From assembly GCA_031213475.1 (NCBI GenBank), contig JARUPZ010000005.1, forward strand, positions 2,573,732 to 2,637,731: a stretch of 64,000 nucleotides of DNA. Direction: 5' to 3'. Source of the DNA: Nereocystis luetkeana (Eukaryota; Sar; Phaeophyceae; Laminariales; Laminariaceae). Shown here piece after piece: positions 1-10,454 of this stretch; position 1 is the first letter of the stretch, and every line of letters begins with the position of its first letter. The notes beneath the pieces are model-generated. The model searched no databases, was not told the origin of the DNA, and was given only the letters and a program-made list of their open reading frames with translations. The position numbers and the translations under genes were made by a program.

Positions 1-235
1 GTTGTGTGGAGGCGGTGGGTAGGGGGGGGTGTACTCGATAGGAGAGATGTACTCGATCTCATGCATGGCCGTGGTCGTATGACCATAGACCCTCGCATCC
101 CTACAATGCCGGAACGGAGCATGACGAATTTTCACCGATCAGGAAGACATTGCTTGTTGCACCAAGCGCGAAGCGCCGTGAGGTGTCCGGCGAATCGCAT
201 GAAGGGTGAGCTGCATCCTACCAAGCAGGGAGGGG
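1..235 (+). repeat. Repeat family A, copy 1
   Basis: Starts with a G run followed by TGTACTCGATAGGAGAGATG, then GCATGGCCGTGGTCGTATGA, a CACCGA(C/T)CAGG(C/A)AGACATTGCTTG block and an end like GAGCTGCATCCTACCAAG. The same order of blocks recurs about nine times in the window. No inverted ends and no coding capacity are visible. The short ORFs across it are incidental. Confidence 0.75.
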
Positions 236-440
236 GGGGGTACGCATGGCCGTAGTCTTATGATCATAGACCCTCGCAATCCTACGATGCCGGAACGGAG
301 CACGTCGGGTTTTTACCGACCAGGCAGACGTTGATTGCTTGCTTGCACCAAGAAGAACGAAGCGAAAACGTGAGGTATCGCTGTGCGAGTCGCGTGAAGG
401 TGAGTGAGCCGCTGCACCTTTTGATGTTTCCGCTCTTCGA
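236..440 (+). repeat. Repeat family A, copy 2 (tandem with copy 1)
   Basis: Begins at a second G run directly after copy 1 and repeats the GCATGGCCGTAGTC and ACCGACCAGGCAGACGTTG blocks, then diverges near 400. The head-to-tail arrangement suggests tandem duplication or insertion into the G run of a resident copy. Confidence 0.65.
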
Positions 441-639
441 AGCTAGAGATCCCATCGAACAGGTAAGAGCCAGAGAAGATCCGCTTAGGTGTCCGACTAA
501 AAAGTCAAGATTAAAAGAAACAAAGATCATTATCCTACTGTAGGTTGCCTTCCACCAGCTCAAACAACAGTATCATCTACAGATACAGCCGTGGTCTCTA
601 TAGTGCCTGTTGATTTTGTGCGGGTTGCTACTGTACACG

Positions 640-1205
640 TATCCACACCTGGGACAGTTAGTCTACAGATAGATCATCTACAGATATACCATTTGCAGAT
701 ATATAATCTACAGTTAGATCATTTCAGATAGGTAATATACAGATAGATCATTTCAGATAGGTAATCTACATATATATCATTTACAGATAGATCGTCTACG
801 GACATATAATCTACATATAAATCATCCACATATAGATCATCTACAGATATATGGTCTACAGATAGACCATCTGCAGATAGATGATCTACAGATGGATCAT
901 CGACAGATAGATCATCTACAGATATACCATGTACAGATACATATCTGCAGAGAGATCGTATAGATCATATTACCTGTCGTTCTGAAATACTGCTGTGCAG
1001 GATCTGTACAGTGCAGATCATATCCAACCCTGGAAATATCTGCCACTAGATCACGAATGTTATGTACATTGGGCTCCCAGTCGGCAACACGAGCTAGATC
1101 CTACGGATCAGGAACAGATCTTTCCTGATTGCTCTAGATCATGAACTGTGGGAATTATCTATCTGATCTATCTGATATGTCGGAGATTGTGTATGTGTCC
1201 ACCGT
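640..1205 (+). repeat. Repeat family E, copy 1 (AGATC-rich element)
   Basis: Left end CCACACCTGGGACAG resembles the family end CCACACCTCGGA. The first 300 bp are short repeats such as ATCATCTACAGATAG. The body carries the family landmarks: a GTGCAGGATCTGTACAG block, a GGCTCCCA..CGGCAACACGAGCTAGATC block and a final CGGAGATTGTGT. It lies just upstream of the first MECR exon in the window, in an intron. 441-639 holds nothing I recognise. Confidence 0.7.
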
Positions 1206-1284
1206 CGTCGCGAATTCCTAGCAAAAGCCACCCTGTCTTTCACGTATCTTTTTTATAATGTGTTGATTTGCTTTTTTGTTTTAG

Positions 1285-3203
1285 GTGGGCACGGCGGTGA
1301 TCCAGATGGCGAGGGAGATGGGAGTGCGGACCATCAACATTGTGAGGGAACGGTGAGCTTGACCCTTTTGGACTGCAGTTTTTGTTAGGGGACATTCCAC
1401 TCTAACTGTGAGTAGTTTGTCCCCGAAACGGGACTGCAGTCCTAAAATGGTTCAAATATGACCTTGCACGGGTGGGTGATTATTACCTTTTGCCTCCTCA
1501 TCTTGCCTATTTCGCCAGCGCTGCGCGTGATTTTTTTCGCTGGCTTCCTATTTTGCATATCGAGTATCGGGGGGGAGGGGGGGGAGGGGGGGAAGGATGT
1601 GAACTACTATTAATAATAGGGTTCGATATCGTATCGTTTTTTTCGATATGTCGAGAGGAATCGAACCTAACGATATACCGTATCGAGCGTGTTTTGTCCC
1701 CTATCCACTGGCACCCCCCGTGTTTGTGGTGCTAAGACTGAAGTAAAGCTTCGATATATCAAAATATTTCGAAATCGTATCGGACACGATAGTTTCTGGG
1801 TTTGCCGGGACCGTATTGAAATCGGTGACCGACACTAAGGTGAAGTGCTGTGGCCGCGGCTTGTCCAGAAGGCGCCGCTGGGGATAAACAATGTCCTATT
1901 CATATGGTCTATACTACGAGTTGAATAGGAAAGTAAAAGTAATGAATGAAACTTATGAAAATATCGTGCCTTGCGCCGGAGCAGCCGCTCATCCTTTTGC
2001 AGCGTTTTTCTTTTGTGTACAGAGGATATTTCTAGGGAGGGGGGCGTGTTGGGGGGGGGGGGGGGGGAGGGGGGCGTGTTGGGGGGGGGGGGGGAGGGGG
2101 GGGGGGTGGGGTTGCTTCCACAAAGTGTCGGGAATACGCGCGAAGTTTGGGAACGGAATCTCAAGCCTCCATAAATGTCGCTTTGCTACGAATCTCCCTT
2201 TCGAGCTGACACCCCCTTGCCGTCACAAACCGGTTTCTCCTCTTTGTTTTTTTAACCCACCCGAGCTACTTGCTGCTGTTTCGGCGGGTGGGTCGGTGCA
2301 CAGTTCCCAACCCCTTTTGGCATATGCTGCAGTCTCGCATTGGGGACAAACAACTCATTTTTTCTGTTAACAAGTAGTTTGTCTAACCCGAAACAGATCT
2401 GCAGTATGAAGGGTCAATCAGATAGATCGTCTACAGACAGATCATGTATATCATATTTATAGATAGACCAGATATATCATCTACAGATAGATCATCCGTT
2501 GTGAGACGCTGTGCGGGATCTGTACAGTACAGATCAGATCCAACGCAGGAAACCCGACCTACAGAGTATATCATGCGGAGCATTCGGCCCCCACGCGGCA
2601 ACATGAACTAGATCATACAGATCATACAGATCAGAGGAACACACCTGTACGCCCCTGAAATATCTAGATCATCACGGAGAAGGGAAATTCGAGGATCTGT
2701 CAGAACTATGGAAGCTTCACAGAACATTAAGCACACCCCATGCACCACGCGTTTTTGACTAAAAACATAATTTACCGGCACCCCAACCCTCCTCCACCCG
2801 CAGGCCGCCCGGCGACCGCACGGTGGAATTGCTGAAGTCCCTCGGGGCCACGGTGGTGGTGACCCCGTCTCTCTTAGGAAACCCCGACGCCTACGCGCGT
2901 GCCGTGGAAGGGCTGCCGCTGCCGAGACTGGGCCTTAACTGCGTGGGGGGCTCCATAGCGACGTCGGTGAGCCGGCCGCGGCTTGTCTCGTACCGGTACA
3001 GAGTAACGGCAAGGCTTGGCCGTTTTAGGACTGCAGTCCCAGTTTTGGGGAGAATCTACTTGAAATTTGACTGGTTTTGCCCACCAGACGGGACTGCATT
3101 TCTAAAAGGGTGGATGTACTCTTGTGAATGGAGCGGCCAGGCCCAAATTCTTGCGTGGGGCAGTGTGTGTCCTGTATCTTGTCGTTGTTGTTGTTGTTGA
3201 TGA

Positions 3204-3252
<49 letters not shown>

Positions 3253-6200
3253 GCCGTTGCCGTTGTTGTTGTTGTTGTTGTTGCCGTTGCCGTTGCTGTT
3301 GTTCATGTCGGATGATGAAAGGTTTCGCGCAAACCCACCCACCCGCCCGATAGAGGTACGTACCACTGTGTAGCACTTTCGTTGCCAACCATTGTCTGAA
3401 ACGACGGAAGTCGCCAGCTTTGAGGAACTGCCCGGGAGTATATGTACACCAATAATCTGACCCGAAACGTAAGGAACGTTTGAATTGAATATGTAAATGC
3501 TAGCTGTCCCGATATTCCAAGTCAGTTGTATTGTCTCATTTGTGTTGGCAGTATTATCCGTTAGGGCCGGTCTTATCGAGGGCAAAAAAAACGAAAAAAA
3601 AAACGAAATAAAACGAACAGACTTTCGTTTTTCGCAAAAAACAGCAGGTTGAGTCCTAACGAGGGCAAAAAAAACGAAAAAAATAAACGAAACAAAAATA
3701 AGAAGCCGAGTCGAATTTTTACGCGGTGCAATTTTTCGGAACGACTCAACCGCCACAGCACGTGGTTCCCGGCGATAGCGCTCGACAGCGACGGTGGATA
3801 GACACAACTCGCACACGTAAGACACCCTCCACAGCAGGCGGTTCTCGTGGTCCAACCCGCTCCCCACGGAGTGCTCTAGAACTTGTGTATCGGCCATCGC
3901 AGTTCGATGGCAGACGTTTGAATATTGTGTGGGACTCATGTCCAAAAATATACCGCCACAGCCACTTCCTGATCCCCCGGTTTCTTACGAGGGCACCCCA
4001 TGGTGATTCCCTACCCATATGTGCTCGCGCCGCCAGCAGACAAGCCGCGTGGCAGCCACATGCACTACCTCGGCCATCGTGCGCTTGCCAACCGGTCGTA
4101 GAAACTTTATCGGAACTTCATCCCAACGCGTCGAGCTCCTCCTATGTTCCTCTTCGACCCTGGGTATCCCATATTTCGTTTATTTGGCACCCATTTTGTT
4201 TTCTTTTAAGTCCTCTGGGACTTAAAAAAAACGAAATGTGAAAACGGAGGTATCGGGATCTCTACTTCTAATTTTTACAATTTGACCAATAAAACTCACG
4301 TACTCTTTAGTTCTGTTTTTCGTTTTTTCATTTCGTTTTTTTTTTCGTTTATTTTGCCCTCGATAAGACCGGCCCTTAGCACTTGCTAGTGGGCCAATAT
4401 GTTGTTACTCGGATTCACCCTTTTAGGACTTTCGGAGTGCAGTCCCGTTATGGGGACAAACCGATCAAATTCTAAGTAGTTCGTCCCCCAAACGGGACTG
4501 GAGCCCTAAAAGGGCCAAGCCAACCTCTTTTCTCAAGGAATTTGTTCTGGGTGGGGTGCGGAGCTCCTATACTAAAATCAAGCGAGGAGCCTCAAGACAA
4601 TCTATCACTCTGGACGAAATTAGAGGGAGCGCTCATACACAAATCTGAAGACCCAACGGCCCTTACAATTCCGTCCAGAGTTCTGGGTGCTCTATGTAAT
4701 GCTCCAATGCCTGCCGTAGTCCGCGTCACGAAAAGACAGTACTACTGGGGACCATAGTAAATAGGACCCAATATTGTCAGTAAAAATAGGTAAAAATCTA
4801 GGTAGGTCCTATTTAATATGGCCCCCTGTGATAGGAGTCCCTAGGTATTTCTGCGGGGGAATACAGTAATCAGAACCAAATAAGGTGCGTAAACATAGGG
4901 TGATATTGGTATCCCTGCGGGGGAGTACAGTAATCAGAACCAAATAAGGTGTGTAAACATAGGGTGATAACATGCTTTTTGGGCCCATCGTGGGTTCTGA
5001 TTACAACACTAGCCCCACCCGTATCTATGCGCAATCTGGGGGGAACGTTTGGCAATCATCAGAACCGAATTTGGCGTGTAATCAATAGGAGAATCCGTGG
5101 TTGGTTGGGTCCATGGTGGGTTCTGATTACCAGGTATTGTTCCCCGCAACAGTGAGCAGGAAACCATCACCAATCAAAACTCAGCCAGGGAGGGGGGGGC
5201 GTCCTAGAGACGATTGGTTACCGAGTTCAAAACATGGCAGTTCACATGTAGGCAGGAAAACAGCACCAAAGGAAACTAACTCAGCCGGGTGTGTGCGGGA
5301 GGGGGGGGGGGGGGATCCCTGGACGATTGCCAGGTCCAAAACATGGTTTTCTTCTTGTGGTATGGTATGATATACGTCGAGGCAACTTTTGTTTACTTGG
5401 CGAATTATTTCAGCTGTCGTGGTACCTTTTTCTTTCTCAACTTTTCATCTCATTTGATTATATACCTCTTTTTTTTTCTCTCTGTCTCTCCTACATAGCC
5501 GTAATTCAGATCAGGGGTCACACTAGCAGGCTCCCCCCCCATGCCTGCCTTGTCGGTGAAAAACCGATGTGCTCCGTCCGGACATCGAAGAGATGCGAGG
5601 GTCTAGGGCCATATGATCACAGCCATGCATGATATCGGGCACCCCCCCCCCACCCTCCCCCTCACAGTACCCCAATACGGTTGGTGCCTTGCTTTTTTTT
5701 TCAGTCGCGAGAAGACTTTCTGTCAATTTTTTGTTCTCTCGACGACTCGAATCCATTCCTGAGGCTTCTCGCTTTCGAGGAGCTCTCTCCCCCACCCTCA
5801 AAACGACAGTATCCCATGGCCTATTTAAGGAGGAACATAGTAATCAGGACCAAATAGGCTTAGTAAAAATACCGGAATATATAGGTTTTAGTGTTTGCGA
5901 TGAGTCCTGATTACTATGGTTCCCCCATGATAGGGATACAACGAATTATTGTCGGACATAAACGGGATTACAACGATTTTTTTTCGGTACTAACTTCCTC
6001 GGTGGCCTTAAACCTTTCAAGGACTGCAGTTAGCCCCGTTTTGGGGACAAACTACTTGGAATTTGACTGGTTTGTCCCCAAAACGGGACTGCAGTCCTAA
6101 ACGCCCTCAATGAGCCCTCCCCCCCCCGTCACTCAGGGATGTTTTTTTTTTGCCCCACCCCGAAAAAAAGGGCTACGTAGTAGCGTTCTGCGATAGAGGC

Positions 6201-9200
6201 TCACCCTATTTTTTCTCAGGCTCCTCACTTAACCCTTTTAGAACCGCAGTCTCGTTTTGGGGACAATTGGGGACAAATTACTTGGAATTTGAGAGCCTTG
6301 TCCCCAAAACGGGACTGGAGTTCTAAAGGGGTTAAGGAACTCCATACCTCACCCGAAAACTGACCTCAGCAAAAAATCGAATCGCATCCAGAGGAATACG
6401 TCCATGACCCAAGTGTAAAATTGCATCATTTTCGAAACAAGGTTGGCATTCCGACGATTTTGGGTTGATGAACCCCGTCATTCGGAAACAGTTTCGCGGA
6501 AATATGCTACCTCTATCGTAGAACGCGTTCGGGCACGTAGTACGATACTGTATGTTCAAAGCTCCTAGCGTAGATTGCGTCTAGTGCTGTTGTCCGTACC
6601 CCTTCGACCCTGTATACATGAACTTCAATCGCAGCCCCCGTCTGATGCTGCTGCCCGTACCTCGTTCGACCCGTGGCGCGGCTCGTGTATTTCTTGTCCG
6701 ACAGGTTGCGCAGGCGTTGGGAGATGGGGGAGCGCTTGTGTCCTACGGAGGCATGTCTCTGCGGCCAATCACGCTACCGGCCGCCTTATTGCAGGTGGAG
6801 TGAGTGGTGCTGTTGTCGTGGAACGGACAGCGCATGGCGGTGTGATAACTCCTCGAAGTTCTGACTCGATTATGGTATAGGAGGCATCTACCCCCCCCCC
6901 CCCCCACCCAACGAAACCGACGAAGCATAAAAAACAAGATGAACACTCCCATGTGTGTGTGATGTCTTGGCATCGAACTGTTTATTTTTCTTTCTGTGTA
7001 GCCAACTACTTTACAGCAGCACACCTATTATTAATAATAGTGTCCCCTGTTGTTGGGTCTTTCGAATAGGGTTGTTGTTATTATTTTTCTCTGAGACGTG
7101 AGAGGGAGTTTTCCACTGGTCGTCATGCAACCGACGTCACCGACGGTTTTCCGTGTTTATACCGACACCCTGTTACTCCGTGTGACGGCCCTATTACTCC
7201 GTGTAACAGCCCCTATTACTCCACGTGGTAGTCCTATCATTCCCTCCCTTGGCCCCCCTCGACTGGGGCCTACTGTGCGGTCTCTGACGACCGAGGTTCT
7301 CCAAATGGTCTTCGACTATTCCAACTCCTGGCAGTATCATACAGATGAACAGAATGATGTTACTTCGTAGCAACTCCTTTCCTCCACCTTCGAAAGAAAA
7401 GGGGTGGGTGGGCGGGAGAAACTACTGTACGGAAATTCTGGTGGATTGATCTTCAATTTTCCAGGAAGGTTTTGCTCCTTCTCACGCAGTTCACTGGTCA
7501 GCGGAGTTCGCGCGCTTCCCGTTTGAGATTGCTGTGCTTTTCGCGCGCTTCCCGTGTGAGCAGTGAGACATTGATGGGATTCCGACGAGTAACATAGTAA
7601 AATCATTGATGACGTGATTCCGACGAAATATTTGATAAAAACATTGCTGGGGTTCCGACGATTGATATGGTGTTTTTTCTGGGGGGATTCTGACAATGTT
7701 GGGCAGCAGTTCCATACTCGGGGAGCCTCGCCAATTGGAAATGTGCTGTCTAGAAGAAAGTGCTATATAACTCTATCGCAGCACGCGTCAACGGTATTTT
7801 GTAACGGTCGCGGGGTATTTCTCACTCCAAGGATGGTACGCACGAGGACACCGGTGATTGCTGTCGCCGATGTTCTCACGTGAACTCATCGCCGCAAATT
7901 GTGTGTGGGTGTTGTGGTCGCAGGGCAGGCTCCAATAGCTTTGGAGTGGAATATTGCCTCAGGAGGAAAAAACAAACAAACGGAAAAATAATACTCACAT
8001 GCTGGTGTAACATAGTCGCAACTGAAACACCGGTAACCTCAGACAATAAGGAAAAACGAGATGAACATGTGGGGCGCATCCCGGCCTATTTTTACCCTAT
8101 CGTACTGGATTCGTGAAGGAGTCAAGCCGCGGTCTCCCATATAATACACACAACAACTCTGCCCTGCAATGTAAGGACCGTTTGATTTATCTTTAGCAAC
8201 AGAGTGGCATTGCACTGTGATATCAGCTCGGTTGGTGCGATGGTACTTCTACCACTACTACTGCTGCCGCTGTCGGTTTCGGTCGTTGTTGACGTAAGGC
8301 GTTCATTCGTGTTGCAATGTTGTATGTCACGTTTCGATTATGTCGAAAGGTAAATCGAAGTTTCCATAGATCAAACTATCAAGATGGCTTTGGATACGTC
8401 GGATATTAAGTGGTGACCTCTGCTGGCCTCTTTCCCCCTCGTTCGCTCACTCTGCTCCGCTCTCCTCCGCTCTTACGTGCCCCGTCTTGTCTTCGATAGG
8501 ACAAAGGCATACGGTGCGATGGGTTCTGGATAACGCGCTGGACTCAGGAGCACCCGAGAGAGGAAAGGGAGGCCATGATCGGCGAGTCGCTTTTTATTTA
8601 TTTTATCGTTTCAACGTTTTCCCATGCCCCCCACCCACGCCCTCGCCTGCAGGAGTATTGCAGCATTACCGCCGCAGTAGTATCCCTCGCCTACAGGAGT
8701 ATTGTAGTATTACTGCTGTCGTAGTATTACTGGCCTACAGGAGTAGTTTTACTGCTGTAGTGGTCTCCCTTGCCTACACACTATACTACGAACGCCACCA
8801 TCCTTTCGTGCAATCGATCCATACAGAGTATCCGTGATAGACTAATTTCTGCGCGTGTGCACCATGGCGTATTAGCAGTTCGGTGTGCGTTTTGTTTGTA
8901 CTGGCGTGGTCTACGGTCTACAGCATTATTGTCTGCGATCGAGAGGCTGGAGAAATGACTGTACTTTAGCCACTGCGCTATTTTGGCTTAGGCTAGATTT
9001 GTATTACGAGTATTCTCTATCTCATCTTGGCTTGTTGATGGTTTTATGCTGCTACCCCAACATCCAGTTTATTTGCTGGATCTGGATCACTCGATCACAT
9101 CGAAATCCCCGTCCGTGATCTTGAGGTTTTCTCTTTCCACGTTTGTCGTTCCTCGTTCTCGCCGTGCTTTTTTGCGATTTTGATGTTTTTGATGTTGCTT

Positions 9201-9754
9201 TTGTGTTGTTTGTTTTTTGTTTCTCTGAAAATTGTTGTGTTTTTCACTATTTTTGATGTTTGTATTTTTGCAGCTTTATCTTTTTGTATTTGTACCTGTA
9301 TGTTTTTTTTATGGTCGTTGATATTCATTTATCCGTACATACCTGTTTTCGTTACTTCATTTCGCCGTTTTCAGCGCAAATATCGGAGATGGTGAGGACG
9401 GGCAGGCTGCGGTCTTTCCTGGAACGGCACCGGTTCACTCGCTTCGCGCAAGCCATGAGGGAGGCCAGGAAGCCCTACAGGAGCCGAAAGGTGGCTAGTG
9501 GTTGTGCTGGTGTTGTTGTTGGTGCAGGTAGCCTGCTACTCTACACCCTAAGGCCCTTGTCTCTCCCCCATGCACCTCTTTTGCCTCAGCCGATAGGCCG
9601 CTGGGGCATGCACGTTGATGGTAGAGATTGTTTCGGAGTTACTAGTATTGTTACTTTATTGTTATTGTTTCGTATAGCACTCGGTCCCTTTTCGATTAAA
9701 CATTATGTATTTACAAGCGTTCTCTATATTTTTGGGACAGAGATATTGTTGTGA
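1285..9754 (+). CDS. MECR: Mitochondrial trans-2-enoyl-CoA/ACP reductase, 3' part (five exons plus a tiny sixth)
   Basis: Family role: NADPH-dependent reduction of trans-2-enoyl thioesters in mitochondrial type II fatty-acid synthesis (medium-chain dehydrogenase/reductase superfamily). Exons read from splice sites and phase: 1285-1352, 2804-2966, 6705-6794, 8500-8581, 9375-9490 and probably 9743-9754. Seen in order: Rossmann segment VGTAVIQMAREMGVRTINIV; LKSLGA; LPRLGLNCVGGS; ALVSYGGMSLRPIT; GFWITRW; and a C-terminus ARKPYRSRK-ILL that parallels the animal ending ..KPFISSKQILTM. The N-terminal half lies outside the window on the left. Donors are GTGAGC, GTGAGC, GTGGAG, GCGAGT (a GC-AG intron) and GTGGCT. 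The last 252 nt intron is stop-free and in frame, so an unspliced longer C-terminus is possible. Introns carry repeat families D, L, B, C, F, A and K. Product identity is firm; the last junction is tentative. Confidence 0.9.
1358..1453. repeat. Family D MITE (piggyBac-like), degenerate copy
   Basis: Inverted-repeat element with ends like CCCTTTTAGGACTGCAGTCC and internal GGGGACAAAC / GTTTGTCCCC arms. It sits immediately after the MECR donor at 1353. The left arm is eroded and the right arm is near consensus. Confidence 0.7.
1830..1965 (+). repeat. Family F-like fragment
   Basis: GTGGCCGCGGCTTGTCCAG and the following ACGAGTTGAATAGGAAAGTA resemble the second half of the F-related copies at 12475 and 14475 (GTGACCACGGCTTGTCCAG; ACGAGTT..GGAGAGTGAAAGTGATG). 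Only this end is present. Confidence 0.4.
2037..2112 (+). repeat. G-rich minisatellite
   Basis: Two or more units of long G runs separated by GCGTGTT and single A residues. The open frames on both strands (poly-Gly, poly-Pro) come from this composition. It could form G-quadruplex DNA. Confidence 0.8.
2325..2413. repeat. Family D MITE, degenerate copy
   Basis: CTGCAGTCTCGCATTGGGGA left arm and GTTTGTCTAACCCGAAACAG right arm. Strongly diverged from consensus but with the same arm order. Confidence 0.55.
2414..2720 (+). repeat. Repeat family E, copy 2
   Basis: AGATAGATCGTCTACAGACA-type repeats, then GTGAGACGCTGTGCGGGATC, GATCAGATCCAACGCAGGAA and CGGCAACATGAACTAGATCA in family order. Abuts the preceding D element. 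Confidence 0.65.
3012..3115. repeat. Family D MITE
   Basis: CGTTTTAGGACTGCAGTCCC left arm and GACGGGACTGCATTTCTAAA right arm around a central ACTTGAAATTTGACTGG. Lies 45 bp past the exon-2 donor of MECR. Confidence 0.75.
3182..3305 (+). repeat. (GTT)n microsatellite
   Basis: Long run of GTT with GATGAT and GCC interruptions. On the minus strand it creates poly-Asn/Gln open frames, including a 306-codon frame over 3025-3945 that I consider spurious. Confidence 0.9.
3564..4375. mobile_element. Element L: 812 bp non-autonomous PIF/Harbinger-like DNA transposon
   Basis: Perfect 24 bp terminal inverted repeats starting GGGCCGGTCTTATCGAGG, flanked on both sides by TTA (3561-3563 and 4376-4378). 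A TWA 3 bp target duplication and GG-starting ends are typical of PIF/Harbinger elements. Just inside the ends are A-rich/T-rich arms (AAAAACGAAAAA type), and the left arm's GAGGGCAAAAAAAACGAAAA motif is repeated at 3660. A 171-codon frame inside resembles no transposase, so the element is probably non-autonomous. It lies in a MECR intron. Confidence 0.8.
4418..4520. repeat. Family D MITE
   Basis: ACCCTTTTAGGACTTTCGGA left end and GGAGCCCTAAAAGGG right end, with GGGGACAAACC and AGTTCGTCCCCCAAACGGG arms. Confidence 0.75.
4741..4833. repeat. Family B MITE, diverged copy
   Basis: GGGGACCATAGTAAATAGGA left arm and GGTCCTATTTAATATGGCCC right arm around CAATATTGTCAGTAAAAATA. Same arms as the better copies at 26651, 33585 and 34640. 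Confidence 0.75.
4855..5137. repeat. Family C (B-related) MITE cluster
   Basis: Three partly overlapping copies with GTAATCAGAACCAAATAAGG on the left and GTGGGTTCTGATTAC on the right. The first left arm is duplicated at 4860-4890 and 4922-4952. Family C differs from B by having TAATCAGAACC where B has TAAATAGGACC, so the two are probably related subfamilies. Confidence 0.65.
5440..5790 (-). repeat. Family F copy split by a family A copy
   Basis: Reads on the minus strand. One part (5440-5530) has TCTCTCTGTCTCTCC and CAGATCAGGGGTCACA; the other (about 5695-5755) has TCAGTCGCGAGAAGACTTTC and CTCTCGACGACTCGAAT. Family A copy 3 separates them, inserted in the C run. The intact comparison copies are at 11290, 32400 and 47990. 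Confidence 0.6.
5531..5660 (-). repeat. Repeat family A, copy 3 (nested in F)
   Basis: Minus-strand blocks CCTTGTCGGTGAAAAACCGA, GCGAGGGTCTAGGGCCATAT and CAGCCATGCATGATATC, ending in a C run. The surrounding F sequence continues on both sides. Confidence 0.65.
5825..5932. repeat. Family C MITE
   Basis: GGAACATAGTAATCAGGACC on the left and GAGTCCTGATTACTATGGTT on the right, with AATATATAGGTTTTAGTG between. Arms are clearly complementary. Confidence 0.75.
6010..6105. repeat. Family D MITE, near-consensus copy
   Basis: GTTTTGGGGACAAACTACTT on the left and GTTTGTCCCCAAAACGGGAC on the right form long complementary arms. CTGCAGT occurs in both ends. Confidence 0.8.
6183..6527. repeat. Element K, copy 1 (carries a nested D)
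   Basis: Terminal inverted repeats GCGTTCTGCGATAGAGG and CCTCTATCGTAGAACGC. Internal landmarks are CTCAGGCTCCTCACTT, GACCCAAGTGTAAAATTGCA and TTCCGACGATTTTGG. A D element with its TTAA duplication interrupts it at 6229-6335. The copy at 52571 shows the uninterrupted form, in reverse orientation. Confidence 0.75.
6233..6331. mobile_element. Family D MITE inserted in element K with TTAA duplication
   Basis: The 99 bp insert begins CCCTTTTAGAACCGCAGTC and ends GGAGTTCTAAAGGGG. TTAA occurs at 6229-6232 and again at 6332-6335. Another K copy (19535) reads through this region without the insert. CCC-starting ends with TTAA duplication are the signature of piggyBac-type transposition. The left arm contains a small internal duplication of GGGGACAA. 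Confidence 0.8.
7445..7780 (+). repeat. Element K-like region with short internal tandem repeats
   Basis: Ends with ACTCTATCGCAGCACGCG, like the K end. Internally, TCGCGCGCTTCCCGT is duplicated (7507 and 7537) and a roughly 35 bp unit containing ATTCCGACGA recurs three to four times between 7570 and 7690. Confidence 0.45.
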
Positions 9755-9837
9755 AGTCAGTATTACATACCCTGGGAGTGTTTCAAGAAAGTCTTATTAT
9801 CCTTGTTGCGACCATCATTCTTATTATTAATACTAAT

Positions 9838-9889
9838 GTTGTTGTAATTGTTGTTGTTGTCGTCGTTGTTGTTGTTGCTGTAATTGCGG

Positions 9890-9926
<37 letters not shown>

Positions 9927-9945
9927 GGTTGTTGTTGTTATTATT
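9838..9945 (+). repeat. (GTT)n microsatellite
   Basis: GTT repeats with GTC, GCT and ATT interruptions, just past the MECR stop. It yields poly-Asn/Thr frames on the minus strand that I reject as genes. Confidence 0.9.
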
Positions 9946-10454
9946 ATAATTGTTAATATTGTTACGTTTATTTTGCCCTCCGACAATGTATGGTACTGCG
10001 GTATACACGTTCCAGTCCGCCTTGAATCGAGTACCCTATACTATCTACTACTGCTGGAGAAGTCTCTCTTCTATCGCTCTGGACCAACAGACGTCCCGCT
10101 TTTTCCTTCTCGAAGGCTCCTATTACTATCATTATCATATTTACATGTTGTGTATCGATTTCCTTTCGCTGGTTGTTATTATGGCGTTTCGTTTTTTGGG
10201 CTGGATGGACCTCATATTTTCAACGGCTGGTGGGCCTTTTTTTGCTTCACCTGCACAAAACGCCGTCGGAGTTTCACCTTGCGTCACCCCACGTCCGAAC
10301 GCCTCCGAGAGGAAATCTTGTTTACGAATACAAGTACATACGTCTCCCAGCTGGAAAGTAACGGTGACGGCGAAAATATAATACAGTATGCCAAAAGGAG
10401 CGTCCTTCTCAATGAAACCGCCATACAATATGTTCGCATCTCGGGCAGATCAAT

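Noticed and set aside
640-1205. CRISPR-like array
   Set aside because: AGATC/ACAGATAG units are short, irregular microsatellite filler without uniform spacers, and the host is eukaryotic.
3025-3945. 306-codon minus-strand frame with poly-Asn
   Set aside because: It is produced by the (GTT)n tract and the A-rich left arm of element L; no conserved sequence and it crosses an element boundary.
3726-4241. 171-codon frame inside element L
   Set aside because: No DDE or DNA-binding features, atypical composition, and a second unrelated frame opposite; the element is better seen as non-autonomous.
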